DNA of 64,000 nt from Geopsychrobacter electrodiphilus DSM 16401 (GTDB taxonomy: Bacteria > Desulfobacterota > Desulfuromonadia > Desulfuromonadales > Geopsychrobacteraceae), in NCBI RefSeq assembly GCF_000384395.1, contig NZ_ARWE01000001.1:2516501-2580500 (forward strand). The letters run 5' to 3'. Below are positions 53,701 through 62,360 of this stretch, in pieces. The notes below the pieces were generated by a model. That model did no database searches. It saw nothing but the letters and a program-made list of their open reading frames with translations, and was not told the DNA's origin. A program made the position numbers and the translations under genes. How positions within the stretch are numbered: the stretch's first letter is position 1; each line of letters starts with the position of its first letter.

Positions 53701-55022
53701 GCGAAACCCACGTGACTGGTGACATGCAGACCGCGCTGGGGATCGACTACACCACGCACGGCGGCATCAACCTCGGTGGACCGGGGACTGTAAACAGCAT
53801 CAGCACCAAGGGCACTGAAGCCGAAATCTGCTGGAGTTGCCATGATGCCAACGGCATCGGCGAACTGGCAAGCGGCGGTGGAGCGACCTACAAGTTCGGT
53901 GTGCTGTCGACCTCGCAAACCCTTACCGCCAACCATGTCTCTGACTGGACCACGCCGAATGCCTGGCGGATTGATGCCTATGCCAGTATCCTGACGCGAC
54001 CGATTGCTTCGGTCCACTCGGTCAACATGAGCGGCACCGTCGGCCATTCATCGTCAGTGACCAATAACGTCGATGCCAGTGGTCGAGTCAATCGCGGTGC
54101 ACTCAATGGTTTTCTCCCGGGCAACGCATCAGGGCAAGGAAATTCCAGTGCAGTTGTCCTTGAAGACAAGAAGTACATCCGCTGCAGTTACTGTCATGAT
54201 GTTCATTCACTCGGACGAAACGGATATAAGCCTGCGGGAACCCCTTATCTGCGCGGTTCCTGGCTGAGCGACCCCTACCAGGCCGATGTGCCGCCGAACG
54301 GAGACTATAACGTCTCCACCAATTATTTCATCGCCGCCCAGACCAACGGCATGCCGCGGGTCAAGGCCGAGAGCATCGGTGACGGCTATTATATCGATCA
54401 AAACAGTGGTAATCCGACCAGTGGAAAAACCCTGGCAAATTCAGCCGGACTCTGCACCCTGTGTCATGGCAGCGATGTTGACAACATGGATTACTACACC
54501 AGCAGCAGCCTGTGGCGCACCACCAACGGTCACAGTAACGCGGCTATCGGTGGCATGGGCAGCAACGCGCGTAATCTATTCGATGCCCGCCGTGGCCTTT
54601 CCACCTATTTCATGGCAATGCAGGACAGGATCAGCGCAGCCACCAACAGCGGAACGCTGCCCTGGGGGCCGATCCTGAACCGTACCAAACCGGATGCCGT
54701 ACGTAATTCGGGTTGGTACGGAGGCACGGTCGGGTCGATCACCCCTGGAGGTGGTTATAGTGCCTGGTACAGTTTGAATGGTATCGGGAGTCACACCGGA
54801 GTTTCCGGCGACCTGGCGCATGAGTTCAGCTGTTCGAAGTGCCATAGTCCGCATGCGACCGGTCTGCCTGCACTACTGAAAACCAACTGCCTTGATGTCC
54901 AGTTGAACGCCTGGACCAACTCAAGCAACTCGGCGGTCAATTACAATGCTGCCCAGGCTAACAACTGCCACCGCAAGACCAGCACCACCGAAGGTTGGAA
55001 CAATTTGGCCCCGAAGCAGTAA
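50796..55022 (+). CDS. Giant multihaem cytochrome c lipoprotein
   Basis: A 1408-residue protein from ATG 50796; an in-frame ATG at 50775 has no better ribosome site. Signal peptide with lipobox LAGC. By eye I count 21 CX2CH motifs, three CX4CH (CANGACH, CQNAACH, CSNTYCH), two CX3CH (CTKSCH, CTNACH), one CX6CH (CSSNAAGCH) and longer C-to-CH gaps (one CX10CH near residue 230, one very long near the end), so about 24-29 haems. This mixture is the CXXXXCH/CXXCH group of outer-surface cytochromes from Geobacter-type bacteria, used for extracellular electron transfer. The partner and acceptor are unknown. It is monocistronic, ending in a perfect 20-bp hairpin. Confidence 0.93.
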   Translation: MQKPILISICLFFLTLAGCSGGSNNSAGAGQKIHPASWNNDPLIGHQQNFQGTLSDKTPWTTCANGACHGTTLQGSSGPSCQNAACHNTGTNGWPPAPANHIGYSPASNGTHGLGAKGVTNPALSMGNYCLMCHGTPTNALQTRFNGGFVSNPAILNNANGNCSACHTAATAHPTNWVSTRPGNVVNHNDGNITAHPNIKSDSCALCHNTTSGSPNSSPFPGAPTCFDSGFNGTNNCHPGGPGGAGHVTLAKDGIDYTQPDLHGPDAKANLIYCQTCHATAGGAGSNPRFNIPTGRLSAGSGLGNNIQNGCELCHPIGAAHPTGQDRWTFNTDTAYPTRRTHFAAGLDGTNPRNLSGCSLCHNVTAADSNTSPAKACTTCHLSLTATGPSKGLLCTYCHAAPPAGSADLTGGTGVNHIGILTGGLDVSAIPLHQKCSLCHGASENGTTGQLATAYPADYLLTNYTQATAKTDATYEGGDHLDGNLEMNVGGAGYSRSNTPAYSCTKSCHATEVGHVFTNSGLTLESGNFGSGACNSCHDYPPNGGAWPDGRALSSTNHLSLGPLGRTGAGLTDAQFYANHDVCAVCHGVKGNKTPPTLATARTGAVDLSLSGGDKYLEPDYHNDGKVQMNGYDATVPGADATSDNNARYDGAGGCTNACHPTGTSYKLTPSGANTVQKREFGGGCNACHGYPPTSGAHTKHAGGGSNYSYDCQVCHTSPFDGTTHNQSGMTPGSGTLNPALVNIKAQLGGFGNIPAAGTFDSVTKNCSNTYCHGTGTPTWSPASAVSCGDCHGDANGRPGTPGSGGNHFTPGHSTTATNCDFCHPHNGNDVLQHVNGPADKTNTPYRYVATVGTTGTANNKLGTHTYGNVTLGTEASTLFSYTQSTCSSNAAGCHVSPGKWGGTGACDACHFVGNTVGAPEVTSSSTHVKTTTTGAFGACTDCHSGHVGSGGVTIELPPKNWQNPVDNSETHVTGDMQTALGIDYTTHGGINLGGPGTVNSISTKGTEAEICWSCHDANGIGELASGGGATYKFGVLSTSQTLTANHVSDWTTPNAWRIDAYASILTRPIASVHSVNMSGTVGHSSSVTNNVDASGRVNRGALNGFLPGNASGQGNSSAVVLEDKKYIRCSYCHDVHSLGRNGYKPAGTPYLRGSWLSDPYQADVPPNGDYNVSTNYFIAAQTNGMPRVKAESIGDGYYIDQNSGNPTSGKTLANSAGLCTLCHGSDVDNMDYYTSSSLWRTTNGHSNAAIGGMGSNARNLFDARRGLSTYFMAMQDRISAATNSGTLPWGPILNRTKPDAVRNSGWYGGTVGSITPGGGYSAWYSLNGIGSHTGVSGDLAHEFSCSKCHSPHATGLPALLKTNCLDVQLNAWTNSSNSAVNYNAAQANNCHRKTSTTEGWNNLAPKQ

Positions 55023-55023
55023 A

Positions 55024-55069
55024 CCAGCCGGAATATGCGGGCGTTTCGACGCCCGCATATTCCGGCTGG
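55024..55069 (+). terminator. Hairpin after the cytochrome gene
   Basis: CCAGCCGGAATATGCGGGCG, loop TTTCGA, and the exact complement: a perfect 20-bp stem starting right after the TAA. No T-run, so it may act in message stabilisation or as a Rho-type stop. Confidence 0.75.
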
Positions 55070-55228
55070 CCCGTGACCTGAGCCTTGGCATTGCAATAAC
55101 CCTGAACGCTCAACAATCAAATCAACCTAAAAGATCTGGAACCTTAAATTGGATAGCGAGGACCGCCCCTTTTTTTCTAATTAAGAAACGGTCCCGTCTG
55201 CCAGGGGCCTCAACGGCCTGCGCCGGAA

Positions 55229-56950
55229 TCAGGGATACAGGTCCGGCAACCGCGCAGTAATTACGGCATTCGAAGTCGCTTGCCAGTTGGCGATAAGATC
55301 AGCCAACGCCTGACCATCCCATTCACTACCTGAAACCCCATACAGACACTGATCGAGGGCATCCAACTCCTGACGCAGGATCGGATCGGCGGCCTGTGCC
55401 AACTGTTCATAAGCACTCCCCTGCGCTGCGGGCCAGAGAATATGTGTCCAAACCCGCAATGCCTGCCGCGTCGTCTGGGGATCGTTGCGCCGGGCAGCTT
55501 GCACCACCGCCTTGCGGGCCGACTTTTCGGTGGGCTGAAGATCGACAACGGACGGCTTTGGACTGGGCTGAGCGCGCCGCCACAGACGCCAGAGCAGGAC
55601 CAGAGTCAATAACCAGCCGAGCCCCAGAGCGAGACTGAGCCAGGGCCAGAAACCGGACAGTGGGTGGACTGCAGCAGGGCTCGCAGGTGCTGGTGCGGCG
55701 GGCAAGGAATTCTCTGCGACCGACGGCTCGCCAGACGGGCGTACTACTGGCGGAGGTGCGGGCGATGCCGGGCTGGTGAGTGCTGCATCGGTTGACGGCG
55801 CGACCTCAAGGTCAACGGCATCGAGATGAGCCTTCTGCCAGCGGCCGCTGGTGACATCCCACCAGTCGAGGTCAATGGCCGGCAGGGTAAACTTGCCGGC
55901 CCGGGTCGGGACTATGGCTATCTTCTGTTCCAGCACCCCGGTAATCCCGCTGCTGCTCTGCAGATCTTTACGCTTGGGTTGATCAGGATAGGTTTTAAAT
56001 TCGGCCGGCATCTCCGGTTTCAACTCCGGCAGCTGGGCCGCCATTACGCCGCTGGCGCCCAGGTGCAGGGTGCGCGTCGCCGGCTCACCGACGGTCAGTT
56101 TGGGCGGATGTTTCTGCCAGTCATCTTGCAGATCAAGACTGTTGGCCGGAATCCACGAGCGACGGCCGATGTCTGCTGGCAGCGACAAAACCTCGACCTG
56201 CAGCGGCTGAGAGGTGCGCCGCACCCGCTTCCCCTGCTGGCCAAAAGGATCGAAACGCGTGCGGCCGGCGGCGATGCTGCCATCAAACTGCAACGCGGGA
56301 ATCTGCATCGTCCCCACCCCCTGCGGGAAAATCGCGTAGTCGCGTTCGATCACCTGATAGAGCTGGCCATTACGACGGGTTTCATAACTGCGATCGTCTC
56401 CCAGTTTCTTGACCACCGCAGACATGCCGGTCGGCTGTGGTTCGTTCAACTGGCCGTCAAGCAGGTCGACGCGCCTGAGCAGGCTCACCTTGAATAACAG
56501 TTGCCCCTGGGTCACAATTTTATGCGGACTGACCTCGGTCTCCAGCAGCAGCGCATCATTTGAGCCGCTCCCCTTGGCCGGAGTCTTCGAAATCTCAATC
56601 GGCAGCGGGAGTGAACAATCCTTGCCGAAGCAGACCGCCGGAACCATCACGGTCCCATGGCCGCGGGGCATCAGGGTCAGGCTGTAAACCACTGAGCGGC
56701 TAAAGCTGCCATTGACAATCTGCACCTGGCTGCTCTGGGACCGGTTGAGGATCTCCCAGTTCTTCTCCAGTGCGCTCAGGTCAGGTTCACCATCGGGGCT
56801 GCCGTCGACCCGAAGTTGCAATTGCAGGCTTTCGCCGGCGGCAATCCGGTCGCGGTCGGCCACGGCCTGAACCGTCGCCGCCCGAGCACCGCTCCCCCAG
56901 AGAATAAAGACCAGCAGAGGGATAAGAACAATACGCCATCTGTTTACCAT
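55229..56950 (-). CDS. batD: BatD-like membrane protein
   Basis: A 573-residue protein. A signal peptide (1-24), then an Ig-like oxygen-tolerance region typical of BatD (ADRDRIAAGESLQLQLRVDG, RSQSSQVQIVNGSFSRSVVY, ATVQA strands), a Pro/Ala-rich linker (about 405-440), one membrane helix (about 443-465) and a cytosolic helical tail. BatD belongs to the Bat (aerotolerance-related) complex, where MoxR, DUF58, BatA and BatB act at the membrane. The gene start overlaps the end of the BatB/C gene. Last gene of the operon. Confidence 0.9.
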   Translation of the reverse strand: MVNRWRIVLIPLLVFILWGSGARAATVQAVADRDRIAAGESLQLQLRVDGSPDGEPDLSALEKNWEILNRSQSSQVQIVNGSFSRSVVYSLTLMPRGHGTVMVPAVCFGKDCSLPLPIEISKTPAKGSGSNDALLLETEVSPHKIVTQGQLLFKVSLLRRVDLLDGQLNEPQPTGMSAVVKKLGDDRSYETRRNGQLYQVIERDYAIFPQGVGTMQIPALQFDGSIAAGRTRFDPFGQQGKRVRRTSQPLQVEVLSLPADIGRRSWIPANSLDLQDDWQKHPPKLTVGEPATRTLHLGASGVMAAQLPELKPEMPAEFKTYPDQPKRKDLQSSSGITGVLEQKIAIVPTRAGKFTLPAIDLDWWDVTSGRWQKAHLDAVDLEVAPSTDAALTSPASPAPPPVVRPSGEPSVAENSLPAAPAPASPAAVHPLSGFWPWLSLALGLGWLLTLVLLWRLWRRAQPSPKPSVVDLQPTEKSARKAVVQAARRNDPQTTRQALRVWTHILWPAAQGSAYEQLAQAADPILRQELDALDQCLYGVSGSEWDGQALADLIANWQATSNAVITARLPDLYP

Positions 56951-58809
56951 GATCGATCCGTTTCGGTTTGATGACCGCGCTGGCGGTATTGATAAAGAAA
57001 TTTGCGCCGCATCAAACCACCCGGGTCATCGGGGATCTGCTGCAGCAGCATACGCGATTCGCGCTGCTCGGCCGTCTCGGGCGGCGGCTCTTCAGACCCG
57101 GCGACAGAGCTGAGCTTGTCGTCGGGATTTTTCTCGGCAGGCTTCGGTTTCTGCGCCTCAGCTGTTTTGTCCTGCGCAGAGGAGGCGGGCGGCTTGTTCT
57201 GCGCTTTTTTATCTGCCGCGGCTTGCGCCGACGACTGATCCTTCTGCTGCTTCTCATCACTGCCAGATTTACTCTGGTCGTCCTTTTGTTTGCCCTGCTT
57301 ATTCTGATCAGCCGCCGAGGGCTGCTTTTGTTTCTGCGCTTTATCCTGGTTCTGGTCGGAGGCTTTCTGTTGATCATCAGATTTTTGCTGTTGATCGCCT
57401 TTGGAGTTCTTATCACCTGGTTTTTTCTGCTGGTCCTTTTTCTTCTGCTTTTGTTTCTGCAGCTCCTTTTCGACCAGCTCCTTGTTATATAAGGCGTCGG
57501 CGTGGTCCGGTGCTTTTTTCAAGGCCTGTTGATAAGCCTTGAGAGCGCCCTGCAGATTTCCCTGTTTCGCCAGCGCGTTCCCCTGGTTGTAAAAATCATC
57601 GGCCGTCTGCGGCTGTGCGAGCAACTTGGCGGCGGCACTATATTTTCCGGCTCGATATAGCGCACTTGCCTTCCAGCGTGCATCCTCAAAGCGCGCGGCC
57701 GCGCCGGTGTAATCCTTATGGTTGAAGGATTGCTGCGCCTGCTGATTGGGGGTTCGCCACAGCTCCTGCCAGCTGAGCGCCTGGGCGGGAGCAGGAAAAA
57801 GAAACATCAGGGGCAAGACCAGCAGCCAGCCGCGGCGAAAGGCGAACGCGGCCAACAGCGCCAGCGGCCAGAGCAACCAGACCCCCTCTTCACGCCAGAT
57901 ATCCCCGGAGACCGAGGAGCTCTGCCCAGACTGGTCGAGGCGATGTTTGTCCAGCCCGGAAAGCAGACTATGCAGGTCAGCATCATCGACACTGATACTG
58001 TGGTAGGGGCCTCCTCCAGCCTTGGCCAGCCGCTGCAGGCCGGCAACGTTCAGCTGCGGCAGCACCAGATTACCGGTCGCATCCTTGAAAAAACCACCGC
58101 CCGGCATAGGAATGGGTGCACCCTCTTTGGTTCCGACGCCGAGCACCGCCAGGTCATATCCCTGACTTGCCAACTGACGAGCGGCGTCCATGCTGGAGTC
58201 AGGCCGGTCTTCATCGGTCACCAGCAACAAGCGTCCCTTCTTCAGTCCCGCCTGTTTCAGGAGTTCCTCCCCCAGCCGCATGGCACGCGCCGGATCACTC
58301 CCCTGGGCGGGCATCATCGCGGGGTCCAGACTTTTCAACAAGGCTTCGATGGTGTGCCGGTCTTCGGTCAGCGGCGTCACGGTAAACGCATCAGCAGCGA
58401 AAACGATCAGGGCGGTCTGTCCCTCTTTACGCTGACGCAGCAGATCTTCAATTTTGAGCCGTGCGCGTAAAAAACGGCTCGGCTTTAGATCGGCTGCCTG
58501 CATCGAACGGGAGAGATCGAACAGCACCACCAGCGCCGATTGCGGCCTGAAGAGCGGCTGCGGCTGACGTTTCCAGACCGGCCCGGCGAGAGCCAGAAGC
58601 GCCAGCAGCAGCCCGAGCAGCAACAGCCAGAGCGGCCAGTTGGCACGCCGCACCGAACGCCCGAGCAGAAGATGCGGCAGCAGTTCGGGATCACAAACCG
58701 CCTGCCAGCTGCGGCTGCGCAACTGGCGACGCGCCAGCCAGACAAGCAGCAGCAAGGCCGGGGGGAGTCCCCACAACCAGTCGGGACGTAAAAAGTGAAA
58801 CTCGCTCAT
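56944..58809 (-). CDS. BatB/BatC fusion (VWA plus TPR)
   Basis: A 621-residue protein. Two N-terminal membrane helices (about 8-27 and 57-77), a VWA domain (about 90-290) with MIDAS DLSRS (Asp98, Ser100, Ser102), a further membrane helix (about 315-345), TPR units (FYNQGNALAKQGNLQGALKAYQQAL) and then a long, low-complexity Gln/Lys/Ser/Asp tail (QKQKKKDQQKKPGDKNSKGD) as in BatC. It joins BatB and BatC, which are separate proteins in some bacteria. The low-complexity tail (about 470-590) is disordered. Overlaps the BatA and BatD genes. Confidence 0.9.
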   Translation of the reverse strand: MSEFHFLRPDWLWGLPPALLLLVWLARRQLRSRSWQAVCDPELLPHLLLGRSVRRANWPLWLLLLGLLLALLALAGPVWKRQPQPLFRPQSALVVLFDLSRSMQAADLKPSRFLRARLKIEDLLRQRKEGQTALIVFAADAFTVTPLTEDRHTIEALLKSLDPAMMPAQGSDPARAMRLGEELLKQAGLKKGRLLLVTDEDRPDSSMDAARQLASQGYDLAVLGVGTKEGAPIPMPGGGFFKDATGNLVLPQLNVAGLQRLAKAGGGPYHSISVDDADLHSLLSGLDKHRLDQSGQSSSVSGDIWREEGVWLLWPLALLAAFAFRRGWLLVLPLMFLFPAPAQALSWQELWRTPNQQAQQSFNHKDYTGAAARFEDARWKASALYRAGKYSAAAKLLAQPQTADDFYNQGNALAKQGNLQGALKAYQQALKKAPDHADALYNKELVEKELQKQKQKKKDQQKKPGDKNSKGDQQQKSDDQQKASDQNQDKAQKQKQPSAADQNKQGKQKDDQSKSGSDEKQQKDQSSAQAAADKKAQNKPPASSAQDKTAEAQKPKPAEKNPDDKLSSVAGSEEPPPETAEQRESRMLLQQIPDDPGGLMRRKFLYQYRQRGHQTETDRSW

Positions 58810-59807
58810 CCGCGCCTCCTGCTGGACAATGACGGCAGCTGTGGCACCAGGATCAACAACAGCGCCCCGACCAGCGCCGCTGCCAACGGCCAGAAGTAGA
58901 GCTCGGAGATCGGCCGATAGACGTCGCGGTCACGCACGACTGGCTCAAGTCGATCAAGCTCGGCGTAGATTTTGGCCAGCTGTTCGGTGTCGCGGGCGCG
59001 GAAATAACGACCGCCGGTCTTCTCGGCGATGGCGGTCAGGGTCTTCTCATCCAGATCGGCCGAAGGGTTGATGGTCTGTCTGTAGAAGAAACTGCGCACC
59101 TCCATGCTGTCGGCACCGATCCCGATGGTGTAGATTTTCAGGCCTTCACGGGCCGCGAGTTCGGCGGCCTTGAGCGGCGCGAGCTGACCTGCGGTATTCG
59201 CCCCGTCGGTCAGCAGGATCAGAACCTGCTTCTTCCCCTCCCCCGCCTTCAGACGTTTAACCGCCAACCCGATGGCATCGCCGATCGACGTTCTTTCCCC
59301 CGCCAGCCCCAGGGCGGATTCATTCAGCAGCTGCTGAACCGTGTGCCGATCGAAGGTCAGCGGTACCTGCACGTAGGGTTTTTCACCGAAGAGGATCAAC
59401 CCGAGACGGTCACCGACGCGGCGCTGAATAAATTCTCCGGCCACGGCCTTGAGGGCGGTGAGCCGATCGACGGTTTCGTTGCCGAGTTTAAAATCCTTGG
59501 TCTGCATGCTGCCGGAGAGATCGACCGCCAGAAGCAGATCGCGCCCACTGACCGGCAGTTCAATCGGATCCCCGAGCCATTGCGGTCTGGCCGCAGCACC
59601 GACCAGCAATAACCAACACAACAGCGCCAGAGGGATCTGCCAGCGGCCCTTGCGCTGAACTTGCTGATGCCGGGTCTCGCCGAAGGGGGAGAGATTCGGC
59701 ACCCAGAGCGCGGCTTCTTCAGCCGCCAGGGCCGGGGGACAGAATTTGTAAATCAACCAGGGGACAATCAGCAGAAGAAAGGCCCAGGGCCAGGCAAATT
59801 GAATCAT
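58806..59807 (-). CDS. batA: BatA-like VWA membrane protein
   Basis: A 333-residue protein: membrane helix (about 5-22), second helix (about 58-74), VWA domain (about 90-285) with MIDAS DLSGSM (Asp96, Ser98, Ser100) and LLTDGANT, then a C-terminal helix (about 306-325). The layout is that of BatA. The stop codon overlaps the BatB/C start (ATGA). VWA proteins of this sort pair with MoxR AAA+ chaperones to assemble or remodel periplasm-facing complexes. Confidence 0.92.
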   Translation of the reverse strand: MIQFAWPWAFLLLIVPWLIYKFCPPALAAEEAALWVPNLSPFGETRHQQVQRKGRWQIPLALLCWLLLVGAAARPQWLGDPIELPVSGRDLLLAVDLSGSMQTKDFKLGNETVDRLTALKAVAGEFIQRRVGDRLGLILFGEKPYVQVPLTFDRHTVQQLLNESALGLAGERTSIGDAIGLAVKRLKAGEGKKQVLILLTDGANTAGQLAPLKAAELAAREGLKIYTIGIGADSMEVRSFFYRQTINPSADLDEKTLTAIAEKTGGRYFRARDTEQLAKIYAELDRLEPVVRDRDVYRPISELYFWPLAAALVGALLLILVPQLPSLSSRRRG

Positions 59808-60313
59808 CGGCCCCTCCAGAAAGATAAGGATCGCGGGGGAAGTTTTTTCAGCCAGCTGCGGCAGAGCGGGATCAATTGCGAGCCTTCGATCTCGGCGGCA
59901 GGTCGATAGGGAGCCACACCCAAAACCTTTCCAGGGCCCGAAGAAAAGGGGCGGTCAGGAAAAGGACGATCCAGAAATTCAAGCCAGGCGTCACCGCTCA
60001 ACCCCGCAACCTGATGGCGGGGAAAATGACTGATCGCTGCCTGACGCAGCAGCCGCGACAGCGCCGTCGCCAGTTCATTGCCCCTCAGGGTTTGCAGACT
60101 GTCGAGTTGGCGAAGTGCCAGCCGCCGCAAGCGACGGCGCTGACGAAAGCGGATAAACAGCAGCAGACCCAAACCCAGAAGAATAATGATTCCGAGCAAC
60201 AGCCACCAGCCCGGCGCCAGCGGCCAGTAGCCGATTTTCGCCGGCAGGTGGATATCACGCAGCGGGAGATCGGGCGGAGTTATGGCCGGATTTATGGCTG
60301 ATGACGGGGTCAT
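59804..60313 (-). CDS. DUF4381 membrane protein
   Basis: A 169-residue protein. The ATG at 60313 overlaps the stop of the DUF58 gene (ATGA), so a ten-codon longer frame is not used. It contains LPLRDIHLPAKIGYWPLAPGWW, one membrane helix (about 34-53), then an Arg-rich basic stretch and a soluble domain with WLEFLDRPFP. This is the usual fourth protein of MoxR/Bat operons. Function unknown. Confidence 0.88.
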   Translation of the reverse strand: MTPSSAINPAITPPDLPLRDIHLPAKIGYWPLAPGWWLLLGIIILLGLGLLLFIRFRQRRRLRRLALRQLDSLQTLRGNELATALSRLLRQAAISHFPRHQVAGLSGDAWLEFLDRPFPDRPFSSGPGKVLGVAPYRPAAEIEGSQLIPLCRSWLKKLPPRSLSFWRGR

Positions 60314-61248
60314 TGGCCTGCCCCTTTCACCCCGGTCAAACATTCAAGCGGATCGAGATCGGTCGGCAGGGAGTAGAGGCGCGAACGCTGGCGGCGGCAA
60401 AAGTCGTGCAGCAGTGCGCGGCGCTCAACAAATTTACGTTGATAATCCTGACGAGCCCTGAAATCTGAGGTGGCGATGGTCAGATCACGCGCGCCATCGC
60501 TCAGACGATAGGTCCCCGCAGGCGGAAGTTCGGCCTCGAGGGGGTCGAAACAATGCACCAGGCCCAGTTCGCAATGCCGGCTCAAAAGCGCCAGCTGTTT
60601 CTCGACCGATTCGTCCCACTGGCTGAAATCGCTCAAAAGCAGAATCAGGCTCCCGGGCCGGGCGACCCGCTGCAGACGCTGCAGGGTTTCGGCCAACCGT
60701 TGTTGCGGGGCGAAGGGCTGGTGGGGCGCGCGTTGCCAGGCCGGATCGGCGACCATCTGGCGCAACAGCTGCAGCACCCCCTTCTTCCCGAGCTGCGGGC
60801 GCAGTTCGAGGTTGCGTTCTTCGGAGAAGATGAAACCACCGACCCGGTCGCCGCGCGCCTGCGCCTGCCAGGCGAAGAGTGCCGCCAGCTGGGAAGCCTG
60901 CACCGCCTTAAACCGGCCACGGGTGGCGAAGAACATCGGGCGCCGGTAGTCGAGCGCGATCAGCACCGGGCGCTCGCGCTCTTCATGAAACAGCTTGGTG
61001 TGGACCTTGCCGCGCCGTGCCGTGACCCGCCAGTCGATGCTGCGCACATCATCACCTGGCAGATAGGCGCGGACCTCGGCGAACTCCATGCCGCGCCCGC
61101 GAAAGCGGCTGTGGTAACCGCCGTTTAGCGCGGCAAGCTGCCGTCCGGGTTGCAGGTTCGACGGCAGCAGCCGGTCGCCCAGCGCAATCAATTCGGCCAG
61201 ATCGATGGCCACCGGCGAATGTTTTAAGGATGAGACATTGAGCGACAT
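60310..61248 (-). CDS. DUF58 protein
   Basis: A 312-residue soluble protein. The DUF58 core GGYHSRFRGRGMEFAEVRAY, with LPGDDVRSIDWRVTARRGKVHTKLF, is complete, followed by a VWA-like half: ALDYRRPMFFATRG and LLLSDFSQWDE. It lies between the MoxR ATPase and DUF4381, with TGATG overlap to the former. DUF58 proteins work with MoxR ATPases, but the biochemical role is not defined. Confidence 0.93.
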   Translation of the reverse strand: MSLNVSSLKHSPVAIDLAELIALGDRLLPSNLQPGRQLAALNGGYHSRFRGRGMEFAEVRAYLPGDDVRSIDWRVTARRGKVHTKLFHEERERPVLIALDYRRPMFFATRGRFKAVQASQLAALFAWQAQARGDRVGGFIFSEERNLELRPQLGKKGVLQLLRQMVADPAWQRAPHQPFAPQQRLAETLQRLQRVARPGSLILLLSDFSQWDESVEKQLALLSRHCELGLVHCFDPLEAELPPAGTYRLSDGARDLTIATSDFRARQDYQRKFVERRALLHDFCRRQRSRLYSLPTDLDPLECLTGVKGAGQ

Positions 61249-62225
61249 CAGGGCACCGGCACCCGCGCAATCAGTTCAGCAATCAGGCGGTCGGCATTCA
61301 TCCCGTTGGCCTCGGCCTCATAACTGAGAATCAGACGATGGCGCAGCACATCGAAGGCCAGGTGCTGGATATCTTCGGGCAGCACATGATCACGTCCGGC
61401 CAGCCAGGCGCGGGCGCGAGCGCAACGATCGAGGGCGATACTCGCCCTGGGGCTGGCACCATACTGAATGGCATGCTGCAGATCTTCACCGTAAGGCTGT
61501 GGGTTACGGGTCGCCAGCACCAGCTGCAGCAGATACTCTTCGAGATTTTCGGCCAGATAAAGATCGAGCACCTGTTGCCGCGCCTGGCGCAGTTCGTTGG
61601 TCGACAGAGGAGCAAATTCCCGCGGCCTGATGGTGGCGTCAATCTCCTCTGCGGCTTCCCGCCGGGCCAGCCTCAAAATCAGACGTTCACTCTCGACGTC
61701 AGGGTAGTCAACCCGCACATGCAGCAGAAAGCGATCGAGTTGGGCCTCGGGGAGCGGATAGGTTCCCTCCTGTTCGATCGGATTCTGGGTCGCCATGACC
61801 AGAAAAGGGTCAGCCAGCGGGTAGGTGGTCTGGCCGATACTGATCTGGCGCTCGGCCATCGCTTCGAGCAACGCCGACTGCACCTTGGCCGGGGCGCGGT
61901 TGATCTCGTCGGCCAGGATCAGGTTGTGAAACAGCGGACCTGGCATAAAAGCGAAGGAGCCCTCCTGGGCACGATAAACATCGCTACCGGTCAGGTCGGC
62001 CGGGAGCAGGTCGGGGGTAAACTGCACCCGGTGAAAGCTCCCCTCCAGCAGTTCACCCAACTCCCTGATGGCACGGGTTTTGGCCAGGCCGGGCGCGCCT
62101 TCGACGAGTAAGTGGCCGTCGGCCAACAGCGCAATCAACAAGCTCTCGACCAGCTGTGGCTGACCGATAACCTGGAGGGTAAGAGCGTCTTTCAACTGAC
62201 CAAAACGTTGCTGCAATAATTCCAT
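61248..62225 (-). CDS. moxR: MoxR-family AAA+ ATPase
   Basis: A 325-residue protein with start at ATG 62225 after AAGGA (an in-frame ATG three codons earlier lies too close to it). Walker A GAPGLAKT (43-50), Walker B NLILADEINRAP (about 101-112), sensor and arginine-finger parts (QNPIEQEGTYPLPEAQLDRF) and the C-terminal lid (YGASPRASIAL) are all intact. MoxR proteins act as chaperones for VWA-domain partners; here those are BatA and BatB. It heads the six-gene operon moxR-DUF58-DUF4381-batA-batB/C-batD on the minus strand. Confidence 0.95.
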   Translation of the reverse strand: MELLQQRFGQLKDALTLQVIGQPQLVESLLIALLADGHLLVEGAPGLAKTRAIRELGELLEGSFHRVQFTPDLLPADLTGSDVYRAQEGSFAFMPGPLFHNLILADEINRAPAKVQSALLEAMAERQISIGQTTYPLADPFLVMATQNPIEQEGTYPLPEAQLDRFLLHVRVDYPDVESERLILRLARREAAEEIDATIRPREFAPLSTNELRQARQQVLDLYLAENLEEYLLQLVLATRNPQPYGEDLQHAIQYGASPRASIALDRCARARAWLAGRDHVLPEDIQHLAFDVLRHRLILSYEAEANGMNADRLIAELIARVPVP

Positions 62226-62311
62226 GAGAAGCATCCTTGTGTCGTAAAAAGCCTGTCAAAATCCCCTCGAAACTTTAATCAGCTTGAGCGGTTAAAGCAA
62301 GGAGCAATCCC

Positions 62312-62350
62312 CCGCTCCCGCCCATCGCCAAAACGATGGGAGGGAAGCGG
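62312..62350 (-). terminator. GC-rich hairpin between the DUF4340 gene and moxR
   Basis: CCCGCTCCCGCCCATCG and CGATGGGAGGGAAGCGG are largely complementary with loop CCAAAA. No T-run; it may be a weak terminator for the upstream pair. Confidence 0.45.
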
Positions 62351-62360
62351 AGAACCTACA

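Noticed and set aside
29272-55022. The hybrid kinase and the cytochrome open frames have the same length (1415 codons)
   Set aside because: No sequence similarity; coincidence.
57718-58470. 250-codon frame opposite the BatB/C gene
   Set aside because: Gln/Arg-rich shadow of GC-rich coding sequence; the minus-strand gene has clear VWA motifs.
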